In this document: piece by piece, positions 7,705 to 15,034 of the stretch | Layout: the number at the start of each line of letters is the position of its first letter | Position numbering within the stretch: position 1 is the first letter of the stretch | NCBI GenBank assembly: GCA_002384765.1 | Contig: DGBM01000292.1 | Coordinates: forward strand, 217-25,767 | DNA: 25,551 nt | Source: Demequinaceae bacterium UBA4004 | GTDB taxonomy: Bacteria; Actinomycetota; Actinomycetes; Actinomycetales; Demequinaceae | Direction: 5' to 3' | The notes under the pieces: generated by a model | Database searches by the model: none | What the model saw: the letters and a program-made list of their open reading frames with translations, nothing else | What the model was told of the DNA's origin: nothing | Translations under genes and position numbers: made by a program

Positions 7705-8649
7705 GTGCAAGCACCATCCTTGATCGAAACCGAACGGACAGTGGATCGGTTCGCCCTCCACCTGGTCCCTCAGCCCTACTGGCACTTCCCGCACGCATTG
7801 TGGTTCTGGGCCATGGGTCTGGGCGCCGGGACGTTCATGGTGCGCCACGTGTTCTCACTCGCCGACACTGGCACCGTGCTCGGTCTCCCGCTGCTCGACG
7901 TGCTCGGACTGGCCCTGGTGGCCATCAGCGGTCTGGTTCTGATTGTCGACCTTGGCCGTCCTGAGCGGGTTCTGAAAGCTCTGAAGCGTCCGGACCGGTC
8001 CTGGATCGCTCGTGGGGCGGTCGCCGACTTCGTCTTCCTGATCGTCGGCGCGATCTACGTGCTGCCAGGGTGGTTCCCGGGGCTGCCTTGGACGGATGCG
8101 CCGTTCCTTAAGGCGAACCTGCTGGCGCAGATCATGATCGCGGTCTGCTTCCTTAGTGCTTCGCTGATTATCGCCTACCCCGGCATGGTGCTGTACGAGT
8201 CGCTGTCGATCCGGCTATGGCACTCGGCGATGGTTCCGGCGCAGTTCATCGCTCATGCGCTGGCGTCCTCGGTTGGTTTGACAATCCTGGTGCTCGCCGC
8301 GGGGAATCGGATGGGCGGGTCCCAGACCGCCTTGGCGCTCGGTTTCCTGGTCTGTTTGATCGCCACCTTGGGGATCACCCATCTCTACCTGATCGATAGG
8401 ATGCACGAGCACGGCCCGGCCGCCCGGGCGGGGGTCCAACGGCTGATTCGCGGTGCGATGGCGAGGCACTTCTGGACTTCCGTGTTGATCGGCTTCGGCG
8501 TCCCTGTCGTACTCACACTTGTGGCGCTGGCCTACCCCGCGGCCGGCGGGATGCTGCTGGCCGTTGGCGGCGCCCTGTCGATCCTGGGCAGCCTCCAGTT
8601 CCGTTATGCCCAGCTCCGCTCGGGCGTCAAGGTCAGCCCGCTCGGCTGA
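7705..8649 (+). CDS. NrfD/PsrC-like membrane subunit of molybdoenzyme
   Basis: The 314-residue protein has eight likely transmembrane helices (about residues 29-52, 60-83, 104-122, 137-162, 176-199, 207-229, 255-277, 279-299). It contains the NrfD-family signatures FWAMGLGAGTF (34-44) and VDLGRPERVL (81-90). NrfD/PsrC subunits anchor molybdoenzyme dimers in the membrane and exchange electrons with quinones without haem. The GTG start at 7705 is set by AGAGGAG seven bases upstream. It is the first gene of a three-gene operon, 27 bases before the catalytic subunit. Codon choice appears less GC-rich at third positions than in the conjugation genes, which would fit a separate origin of the cargo. 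Confidence 0.9.
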   Translation: MQAPSLIETERTVDRFALHLVPQPYWHFPHALWFWAMGLGAGTFMVRHVFSLADTGTVLGLPLLDVLGLALVAISGLVLIVDLGRPERVLKALKRPDRSWIARGAVADFVFLIVGAIYVLPGWFPGLPWTDAPFLKANLLAQIMIAVCFLSASLIIAYPGMVLYESLSIRLWHSAMVPAQFIAHALASSVGLTILVLAAGNRMGGSQTALALGFLVCLIATLGITHLYLIDRMHEHGPAARAGVQRLIRGAMARHFWTSVLIGFGVPVVLTLVALAYPAAGGMLLAVGGALSILGSLQFRYAQLRSGVKVSPLG

Positions 8650-8676
8650 CCATCGAATCCGCAAAGAGAGAACACG

Positions 8677-11184
8677 ATGACGTCGACAACCACTCTGCCG
8701 CTACTGCCCACCGAGGGTGAACAGGTGTTCAGCCAGGCATGCACGCCGAACTGCTGGATGAACTGCCGGATCTACGCCCACGTCCGGGATGGTCGCCTGG
8801 TCGAAACGACAGCCGCGCCGTTCCCCGATTCCCGCTACAACCGCATCTGCCTCCGAGGGCTGAGCCACCCCCAGCGGGTCTATGACAAGAACCGGGTGAC
8901 CGTGCCCCTCAAGCGGACCGGCAAACGCGGGGACAACCAATGGCAGCAGATCTCCTGGGAACAGGCTCTCACCGAGATCGCGGAGAAGATCCAGACCATC
9001 CAGCGCGAACACGGTTACAGGGCTCTGTGCGTCGCGCCACTGAGCGGCAACTACTCCATCCTCAACGGTGCCATCGCCGGCGCCGGTCACCGGTTCGCCA
9101 ACGTCGCCGGGGCGACGTTGGCAGCTGACTCCATCGACCTCGGGCTGGCCACCGGGGAGACGCAGGTGGTGGCGAACGTCGCCAATGGCATGGCGGCCTG
9201 GATGCTGGCGCATCAGCCCGAGGACATCGCCAACGCCCGGACCATCATCGCCTGGGGCACCAACGTCACCGAATCCCAGGTCCATAACTGGCACTTCTTC
9301 GCCGATGCCATCGACAACGGGGCCAAGCTCATCGTCATCGACCCGCGGCTGAGCGAGGCAGCCGCTAAGGCGCACATCTGGGTTCGACCCCGTCCGGGCA
9401 CCGACTCCGCCCTGGCGATGGCGATGATCGACACCGTCATCACCGAGAAGCTGTACGACACGACCTACTTGCGCGCACACACCGTCGCGACCTATCTGGT
9501 GCGCGAGGACACCGGAATGTTCCTGCGGGCCAGTGACCTCGACCCCGCCGGTGAAGCGGTCGTGCTGGCCTGGGACCCCGAGAAGTCTGCGCCGGTCCCG
9601 GCGGACGCCAACGTCACCACCACGGCCATCGACGGCCAGTTCACCGTGATCACGTCGACCGGCCCGGTCACCGTGCGCCCGGCCTTCCAGGTGCTGGCCG
9701 AAGAGGCCCGCCGGCACAGCCCCGAACTGACCCAGCCGATCACCAATGTCGATCCGGAGCTGGTCCGCGAGGTCGCCCGTCGGTACGCGACTGCCGGCCC
9801 GAGCTTCGTGTACTCCGGCATGGGCATCGACCGCTGGGACAACGCGGACTTGGTGGGCCGAGGGATTGCCACACTGGGTGTCATCTGTGGCCAGATTGGC
9901 AAGCCGGGCGCGACGCCGCTCGGATCGCTGATGGGCGGCACCGCCATGAGCATCATGTTCACCCCCGGAGTCCTTGACGAGTGGACGATGCCGACCGGTG
10001 AGCGGACCACCAAGCTGAACTATCTACTGCTTTACGACGCCGTCTCCAAGGGTGCCGTCCAGCAATGGGTGCCCGCCGATCCGGCCAACGGGTTCGCTGG
10101 TCCGCGCTCGGATGTCCCGGAGACGGTGCCGTGGCCGATCAAGGGGATCATCTTCAACTCCTCGAACTTCGTATCGAACTTCCCCAACCAGCGCCGCATC
10201 CGCGAAGAGATGATGGACGAGGAGAACCTCGATCTGGTCGTCAGCCTCGAGATGGTGATGAACGATACCGCGCGGATGGCTGACTACGTGCTGCCGGTGA
10301 CGAGTTGGTTCGAGAACGACGACGTTGTCGGCGGCATGCACCCGTTCCTGATGCGCCAGCAGAAGGCGATCGCGAACGTCGGGGAAGCGCGTTGCGACTA
10401 CGAGATCTTCGGGGGTCTGGCCGAGCGGCTCGGTAAGGGTGATTATTTCGCCACGTCGTCCACGGAGTGGATCGAGCAGATCGTCGCCAAGGTCGCAGAG
10501 GTGCTGCAGCGGCCGCAAGTCGTCGAGGAGTTCCATCAGGACGGTGTCGCGCGGCTGTTCGACTCCGGTTACATCCCGTTGGCAGAGGGTGGTTTCTGGA
10601 CGCCCTCGGGCAAAGCTGAGTTCTACGCCGAAGGCGTCGTCACTAACTTCCCCGAGATGTCTCCAGCGCTGCGGCTCCCGATCTCGTCCACAGTGTCGTC
10701 GCTGCCGCACTTCGAGGCGCCGTTCGAGGCCTGGCACGAGAACCCGAAATTCGCCAAGTATCCGCTGATCCTCAATCAGCGGCACTCGAGGTTCCGGGTC
10801 CACAGTACGTTTTACGAGGTGCCGGTCCTTCGCGAAATGGATCCCGAACCATTGGTCGAACTCAACGAGCGCGAGATGGCCAAGCGCGGCTTGTCCGAGG
10901 GCGACACCGTCCGAGTGTATAACGGGCGCGGCGAGGTGTACCTGAGGGCGCGGACCAATAACGCTTTCCCCGACGATACGTGCAACATCAATAAGGGCTG
11001 GCAGCGTCACCAGTTTTTGGCGGGTGGCTATCAGGAGCTGACCCACGAGAAGGCGAACACAAAGCACTACAGCTGTTCGTTCTTCGACGTCTTGGTCGAG
11101 GTGGAGAAGGTCGACCAGTCCCATGTCCCGGCCGTTCCCGCATCCGAGATGGTGCCGGGCCCGATGATCGTCAAGGAGAAGTGA
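8677..11184 (+). CDS. Molybdopterin oxidoreductase catalytic subunit (DMSO reductase superfamily)
   Basis: The 835-residue protein has an N-terminal [4Fe-4S] motif C22-x3-C26-x3-C30-x27-C58 with ICLRG, the spacing seen in DmsA-like enzymes. Molybdopterin-binding blocks follow (IIAWGTNVTESQ, KLIVIDPRLSEAAAKAHIWVRPRPGTDSA), and a C-terminal cofactor-binding domain lies near 690-800 (NQRHSRFRVHST, GLSEGDTVRVYNGRGEV). No Cys or Sec lies in the region expected to bind molybdenum (about 120-170). D151, S152 or D154 in ADSIDLG are the candidates, so a Ser- or Asp-ligated enzyme is likely. No twin-arginine signal is present. GLSHPQRVY and NDTARMADYVLP recall a large, mostly unassigned group of anaerobic reductases. 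The ribosome site AAAGAGAG precedes ATG 8677. The substrate is unknown. Confidence 0.9.
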   Translation: MTSTTTLPLLPTEGEQVFSQACTPNCWMNCRIYAHVRDGRLVETTAAPFPDSRYNRICLRGLSHPQRVYDKNRVTVPLKRTGKRGDNQWQQISWEQALTEIAEKIQTIQREHGYRALCVAPLSGNYSILNGAIAGAGHRFANVAGATLAADSIDLGLATGETQVVANVANGMAAWMLAHQPEDIANARTIIAWGTNVTESQVHNWHFFADAIDNGAKLIVIDPRLSEAAAKAHIWVRPRPGTDSALAMAMIDTVITEKLYDTTYLRAHTVATYLVREDTGMFLRASDLDPAGEAVVLAWDPEKSAPVPADANVTTTAIDGQFTVITSTGPVTVRPAFQVLAEEARRHSPELTQPITNVDPELVREVARRYATAGPSFVYSGMGIDRWDNADLVGRGIATLGVICGQIGKPGATPLGSLMGGTAMSIMFTPGVLDEWTMPTGERTTKLNYLLLYDAVSKGAVQQWVPADPANGFAGPRSDVPETVPWPIKGIIFNSSNFVSNFPNQRRIREEMMDEENLDLVVSLEMVMNDTARMADYVLPVTSWFENDDVVGGMHPFLMRQQKAIANVGEARCDYEIFGGLAERLGKGDYFATSSTEWIEQIVAKVAEVLQRPQVVEEFHQDGVARLFDSGYIPLAEGGFWTPSGKAEFYAEGVVTNFPEMSPALRLPISSTVSSLPHFEAPFEAWHENPKFAKYPLILNQRHSRFRVHSTFYEVPVLREMDPEPLVELNEREMAKRGLSEGDTVRVYNGRGEVYLRARTNNAFPDDTCNINKGWQRHQFLAGGYQELTHEKANTKHYSCSFFDVLVEVEKVDQSHVPAVPASEMVPGPMIVKEK

Positions 11185-11186
11185 CC

Positions 11187-11930
11187 ATGGCCAAGCGGAT
11201 TGCAACCATGGCGCGGAAGCGCCGAATGGGCATGGTGATCGACCTGAACCGCTGCATCGGATGCCAGGGTTGCGCGGTGTCGTGCAAGATCAAGAACAAC
11301 CTGCCTGAGGGTGAGTGGTGGAACCGGGTGCTCACCATCGGGGGCGACGCGATCGATGTCGTCGCTGGCGGCCCGGATCATCCCACCATCGCCTTCCTGC
11401 CTTTGGCCTGCCAGCACTGCGCCGAGCCCGCCTGCCTCCCGGTTTGCCCCACGGGGGCGACGTATCAGCGCGAGGACGGCATCGTCGGCATCCATTCCGA
11501 GGACTGCATCGGCTGCCGCTCGTGCATCCAGGCCTGCCCTTATGGGGTGCGGGTCTTCAACGTCCGCGAGCCGGTTCGGCCGACCGAGCACGCCCTCGGC
11601 TCCTCCGCCGTGACCTCAGGGGTGCGAGGCACCGTGGAGAAGTGCGACTTCTGTATGGATCGCATTGATGCGGGGGCGCTCCCTATTTGCATCGAGTCGT
11701 GCCCGGCGCGAGCACGCTTCGTCGGGGACCTTAATGATCCCGATTCAGAGGTGGCGAGACTGATCAGGGAGGCCGGTGCCGTCCAGTTGCAGCCCGAGAT
11801 GGGAACAGACCCGAGTGTGTACTACATCCCGGTGCAGAACAGGATGCCACGCCAGACGGGTATGGACTTCATTGCGGAAGAGCCGACCACTTATGCTCAG
11901 CGACCGCTGGAGATAATGCTCAACCGGTGA
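11187..11930 (+). CDS. Four-cluster [4Fe-4S] electron-transfer subunit (DmsB/PsrB-like)
   Basis: The 247-residue protein has sixteen cysteines in four groups: C23/26/29/33, C75/78/83/87, C107/110/113/117 and C153/156/168/172. This is the ferredoxin-like layout of DmsB, PsrB and NrfC, which wire the molybdenum subunit to the membrane subunit. I chose ATG 11187 because AAGGAG (11173-11178) lies 8 bases upstream. The GTG at 11181 overlaps the previous stop (GTGA) but is too close to that site. The N-terminus is basic (RKRR) but has no hydrophobic signal stretch, so neither this subunit nor the catalytic one looks exported. It ends the operon; 11931-12123 holds no gene I can support. Confidence 0.93.
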   Translation: MAKRIATMARKRRMGMVIDLNRCIGCQGCAVSCKIKNNLPEGEWWNRVLTIGGDAIDVVAGGPDHPTIAFLPLACQHCAEPACLPVCPTGATYQREDGIVGIHSEDCIGCRSCIQACPYGVRVFNVREPVRPTEHALGSSAVTSGVRGTVEKCDFCMDRIDAGALPICIESCPARARFVGDLNDPDSEVARLIREAGAVQLQPEMGTDPSVYYIPVQNRMPRQTGMDFIAEEPTTYAQRPLEIMLNR

Positions 11931-12123
11931 AATGAGGCAAGGCCACACAGGTCCAAGGTTGGCAGAGCCTTCCGGCACGAAGATCCGGGTGAGGGGAGTC
12001 GCGTGGTGGCAGCGGCTCCCGACCTGCTGGCGTAGCCTCGCGCGACACCGAGCAAGCTCGTGGCCGCCCTCCTGCCTTCCTCAGATCCCCCGAGTGAGGA
12101 GTCGCGATAATGACGACGCCCGG

Positions 12124-12303
12124 CTAGTGTCCTGAGTCGCTAATTCGGTTGCAGTAGTTGGTGAGGCTGTCGAGGATTTGGTCGGCTGTTTTGTGCCACA
12201 CGAAGGGTTTGGGGTCGTCGTTCCAGGTGGTGATCCAGGTGCGGATGGCGGTGGTGAGTTCTCGTACGGAGCGATGGGTGGATCGTTCGGGTTGCCGGTT
12301 GAT
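12124..12303 (-). pseudogene. IS630-family transposase, C-terminal remnant
   Basis: The minus-strand frame ending at TAG 12124-12126 reads HRSVRELTTAIRTWITTWN then DDPKPFVWHKTADQILDSL and ends NRISDSGH. This is the standard C-terminal signature of IS630/Tc1-like transposases in high-GC actinobacteria. Only about 55-60 residues remain. Upstream similarity is lost near 12303, where IS256-type sequence begins soon after, so the catalytic DDE domain is missing. It is a scar, probably cut by the IS256 insertion or a later deletion. Confidence 0.85.
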
Positions 12304-12795
12304 GCCGGTTTGAGCGCTGAGAGTTGGCCGCGGTAGCCGGGCTGGTTCCTAAGGCACGTGAGCAGGGGTGGCTGTGAGCGGCCCCGACGGGTTGCTGAAA
12401 GCCCTGACCAAGACGGGGATCGAGACCGCCTCGGAGGAAGAGACGGTCGACCATCTGGGCTATCACAAGCATCATCCGGTGGGCCGGGACCGGGCCCAAT
12501 CCCGTAGCGGTTGCCGGGCCAAGACGGTGGTCACCGACGACTGTGGCGAGGTCGAGATCGAGGTCCCTCGGGACAGAGGGCAGCTCCACCCCAACTGATT
12601 GCGAAACGGCAACGGCGGCTCTCCGATGTCGACGCCATGGTCATCAGCCTGTTGGCGAAAGAGTTGTCGACCGAGGAGATCTCGGCGCATCTGGGCGAGG
12701 TCTCGGGGCGTCGGTGTCGAAGGACACGATCTTGAGGATTACCGGCAACATCGTGGAGGAGATGACCACTTGGTGGGCCTGGCCGTTGGAGTCGG

Positions 12796-12822
12796 GGCGG
12801 TTTCCAGTGATCGTTGCGAATC
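12796..12822 (+). repeat. Left terminal inverted repeat of IS30 remnant
   Basis: It begins GGCGGTTTC and ends GCGAATC, matching the reverse complement of 13284-13310 at 21 of 27 positions, with all six mismatches in the middle. It is preceded by the CGG target duplication. Confidence 0.85.
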
Positions 12823-13283
12823 CTGACTGGAAGGGATTCCGATGCCGTATCGCGCGTGGAACAATGCCTCACCAGAGGTCAAGCGTCGCTATTTTGAGCT
12901 GATTCGCCGAGGTGTCAGTGGTGGTGCGGCGTCCTCACAGGTGGGTGTGTCGCTGAGTTGTGGCTCGTTGCGGTTCATTGACGCTGGCTCGGGCCCTGCG
13001 GCGCACCCTCACCTGGGATCAGGGCAACGAGCTGTTCCACCACACCTGGATCGAACAGGCGACCGGGCTGGCGATCTGCTTCGCCGACCCACGCAGCCCC
13101 TGGCAGCGGGGTACCAACGAGAACACCAACGGCCTGCTTCGCCAGTCTTCCCCAAAGGTGCCGACCTGAACGTGATCACCGATCAACGCCTCCGCCAAGT
13201 TGCCGACGAACTCAACAACCGACCCCGGTTCGTCCTCGATGACGCACACCAGCACATCTCATGCGACGATGGCTACGACCACC

Positions 13284-13310
13284 GATTCGCGACGACCGAC
13301 AGAAACCGCC
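13284..13310 (-). repeat. Right terminal inverted repeat of IS30 remnant
   Basis: On the minus strand it begins GGCGGTTTC and ends GCGAATC, the partner of 12796-12822. CGG follows at 13311-13313, repeating the triplet at the left side. Beyond it the interrupted IS256 frame resumes. Confidence 0.85.
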
Positions 13311-13433
13311 CGGTGTACGCGGCGATCTTAATCGACGCCATCATCGTGAAGGCCCGTGACGGCCAGGTTGGGAACCAGCCGTTCTATGCCGCGATCGGGG
13401 TCGACCTGGAAGGCCACAAGGACATCGTCGACA

Positions 13434-13673
13434 TTAGCCGCCGGCGAACGGCGGCAGGACGTCCACGCGCGCGCCGGACGGGATGAGTGTCCCGCCGTCA
13501 CGCACGGGAGCGCCGTCGACGAGGAGGGAGCAGCACGCCAGCACGCGGGCCAGCTCCTGGTTGCCCGCTGCCAGGCGGGTGCGGAACGCGTCCGCGGTGA
13601 GGTCGCCAGCCTGGAGCCGGGCAGTGTTGGTGCCGGCCGCGTCCGCTGCCCCCGCGTAGTAGGTGATGTCCAT
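13434..13673 (-). CDS. moaD: MoaD, molybdopterin synthase sulfur-carrier subunit
   Basis: The 79-residue ubiquitin-fold protein ends in the required PPFAGG. The C-terminal Gly-Gly is adenylated by MoeB and then carries the thiocarboxylate used by molybdopterin synthase to make the dithiolene. The N-terminus MDITYYAGAADAAG and the VDGAPVRDGGTLIPSGARVD segment fit the MoaD/ThiS fold. Its ATG lies one base after the moaA stop, so the two are cotranscribed. Its stop codon coincides with the end of the IS256 remnant. The transposon debris therefore reaches exactly the end of the gene, yet the coding sequence is complete. Confidence 0.93.
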   Translation of the reverse strand: MDITYYAGAADAAGTNTARLQAGDLTADAFRTRLAAGNQELARVLACCSLLVDGAPVRDGGTLIPSGARVDVLPPFAGG

Positions 13674-13674
13674 G

Positions 13675-14766
13675 TCAGCCTCCGATTGAACTCATGCCCC
13701 GCTCGGGCTGGTGGAAGCCCGTGTTGCCGATGCCGTGGCCGGCGGCCTTGCTCAGGTGGGCGCCGCGCCACAGGTTCGCGAGCTCCAAGTCGCTGGCACC
13801 GTCGCGGAGCGGGGTGCGCAGGTCGGTCTCGGAGTGGGCGAAGAGGCAGTTGCGGACCTGCCCGTCCGCAGTGAGCCTGGTGCGGTCGCACGCACCGCAG
13901 AACGGCGCACTCACTGACGCGATCACGCCCACCCGTCCGGCTGGACGGTCGCCGGACGCCGCTACGAGCCACTCTTCCGCCGGCGCGGAGCCACGGGCCG
14001 CAGCGGGAGTGAGCTCGAACTGAGCCCGCAGAAGGCCCAGGATCTTGGCGGCCGGCACCATCGAGGAGCGGTCCCAGCCGTGCTTCGGGCCGAGTGGCAT
14101 CTGCTCGATGAACCGCAATTGGTAGCCGCGGCGGACGCAGAAGTCGAGCAGCGGCACGACGTCCGCCTCGTTCACGCCCCGCATCACGACTGTGTTCACC
14201 TTGACCGGATGCAGGCCGGCAGCGGCCGCCGCCTCGAGCCCGAGCAACACGTCGTCCAGCCGGTCGCGGCGGGCAAGGGACGCGTAGCGATCGCGGTCGA
14301 GCGAGTCGAGGGAGATGTTCACCCGCTGGAGCCCGGCGGCGGCGAGCGCCTCGACGTGGCGGTCGAGTCCAACACCGTTGGTGGTCAGGGACAGCTCGGG
14401 GGCGACACCCTCGTCGGTGCGCAGGGCGGCCGCTGCGGCGATGATCCCCACCAGGCCCGGACGCAGCAACGGCTCGCCGCCGGTGAACCGCAGCTTGCGA
14501 ACGCCCAACTGCTCGAGCGCGACCCGGACTAGCGCGACAACCTCACTGTCGGTGAGGATCGTGCGTCCCGGCAGCCACGGCAGCCCCTCGGCCGGCATGC
14601 AGTAGGTGCAGCGGAGGTTGCAGCGGTCGGTAAGGGAGATTCGCACGTCGCGCGCCGTCCGTTCGTGGCCGTCCACCAGCCCGGAGCTGGGCGCGCCCAC
14701 GCCGGGCTGCTCTGCCGTCCGCGCGGCCTGGCGCAGCTCGTCCAACGTCAGGATGGTGGTCGGCAC
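13675..14766 (-). CDS. moaA: MoaA, GTP 3',8-cyclase
   Basis: The 363-residue radical-SAM enzyme performs the first step of molybdenum-cofactor synthesis, rearranging GTP towards cyclic pyranopterin monophosphate together with MoaC. The N-terminal cluster C49-x3-C53-x2-C56 (DRCNLRCTYCMPAEG) binds the SAM-cleaving [4Fe-4S]. The second, GTP-binding cluster is C290-x2-C293-x13-C307 (FCGACDRTRLT, VRNCLF). The essential C-terminal Gly-Gly (SSIGG) is intact. I set the start at GTG 14766, because the frame continues upstream without any MoaA-like sequence and a weak AGAGAGAA site lies just before it. It forms an operon with moaD and is divergent from moeA. Confidence 0.95.
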   Translation of the reverse strand: MPTTILTLDELRQAARTAEQPGVGAPSSGLVDGHERTARDVRISLTDRCNLRCTYCMPAEGLPWLPGRTILTDSEVVALVRVALEQLGVRKLRFTGGEPLLRPGLVGIIAAAAALRTDEGVAPELSLTTNGVGLDRHVEALAAAGLQRVNISLDSLDRDRYASLARRDRLDDVLLGLEAAAAAGLHPVKVNTVVMRGVNEADVVPLLDFCVRRGYQLRFIEQMPLGPKHGWDRSSMVPAAKILGLLRAQFELTPAAARGSAPAEEWLVAASGDRPAGRVGVIASVSAPFCGACDRTRLTADGQVRNCLFAHSETDLRTPLRDGASDLELANLWRGAHLSKAAGHGIGNTGFHQPERGMSSIGG

Positions 14767-14792
14767 GGTCGTTCTCTCTCTTCGGGTCTCCA

Positions 14793-14798
14793 ACTCTA
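14793..14798 (-). promoter_or_regulatory. Candidate -10 element of moaA
   Basis: On the minus strand TAGAGT fits the TANNNT -10 pattern of actinobacterial housekeeping promoters and would start transcription about 20 bases before moaA. TAGAGTTGGAGAC here closely matches TAGAGTTGAGAC just before mogA (19015-19004), suggesting shared promoter architecture. Confidence 0.4.
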
Positions 14799-15034
14799 CC
14801 GGCGTTACTACTGGTTTTGGCACCGACCTCGGCCCTGCGGGATGATGAATCCTATGCGAGGCATGACAGCAACAGAGGCGAGGACCAATCGCCTGAGCCC
14901 ACAGAACCCAGGAGCGCTCCACCACCTGCCATCGCCGGCTACTCGTCCTGGTATCCGCCGGCGCTCGTGCGGGCGCCTGCTGCCGGTAGCCGACCTCGCG
15001 ATCCCCGCAGGGGCCGGCCGGGAGGAGCCGGCGA

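Larger units (their letters stand above)
12796..13310 (+). mobile_element. IS30-family element with internal deletion
   Basis: The 515-bp remnant has both ends: imperfect 27-bp terminal inverted repeats (21 of 27 match) at 12796-12822 and 13284-13310, and a 3-bp duplication CGG on each side (12793-12795, 13311-13313). Inside, the transposase N-terminus starts at 12842 ([31 protein letters not shown]). It jumps after about 50 residues, in a different frame, to the C-terminal catalytic end ([20 protein letters not shown], then [16 protein letters not shown]). A further frameshift leads to [22 protein letters not shown]30 transposases are usually well over 300 residues, so more than half of the gene was deleted. 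It cannot move on its own. Confidence 0.88.
12368..13433 (+). pseudogene. IS256-family transposase, N-terminal and middle part, interrupted by IS30
   Basis: The first frame gives GPDGLLKALTKTGIETA, then DHLGYHKHHPVGRD and VEIEVPRDR. After a frameshift near 12585 come QLIAKRQRRLSDVDAMVIS and LSTEEISAHL. After another near 12705 come ASVSKDTILRITGNIVEEM and WWAWPLES. This is the N-terminal half of an IS256 transposase. The IS30 remnant interrupts it after 12795. The reading frame resumes at 13314 as VYAAILIDAIIVKARDGQV then GNQPFYAAIGVDLEGHKDI, and stops abruptly at about 13433, right at the moaD stop codon. Removing the IS30 copy and one CGG restores an in-frame ESVYAA. The C-terminal third is absent here. 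Confidence 0.85.

Noticed and set aside
7433..7723. Plus-strand frame in the divergent intergenic region, with an Ala/Gly-rich hydrophobic piece
   Set aside because: There is no ribosome site or recognisable domain, and it runs into the supported GTG start of the NrfD-like gene in another frame.
8677..11184. Selenocysteine in the catalytic subunit
   Set aside because: The reading frame has no internal TGA, and the ligand region shows Asp/Ser candidates instead.
10024..11205. Minus-strand open frame (393 codons) antisense to the molybdenum subunit
   Set aside because: It shows no family resemblance and overlaps well-supported coding sequence with molybdopterin-binding motifs.
14767..15034. 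Possible molybdenum-cofactor riboswitch between moaA and moeA
   Set aside because: I could not find the conserved helices or motifs of that riboswitch class on either strand.
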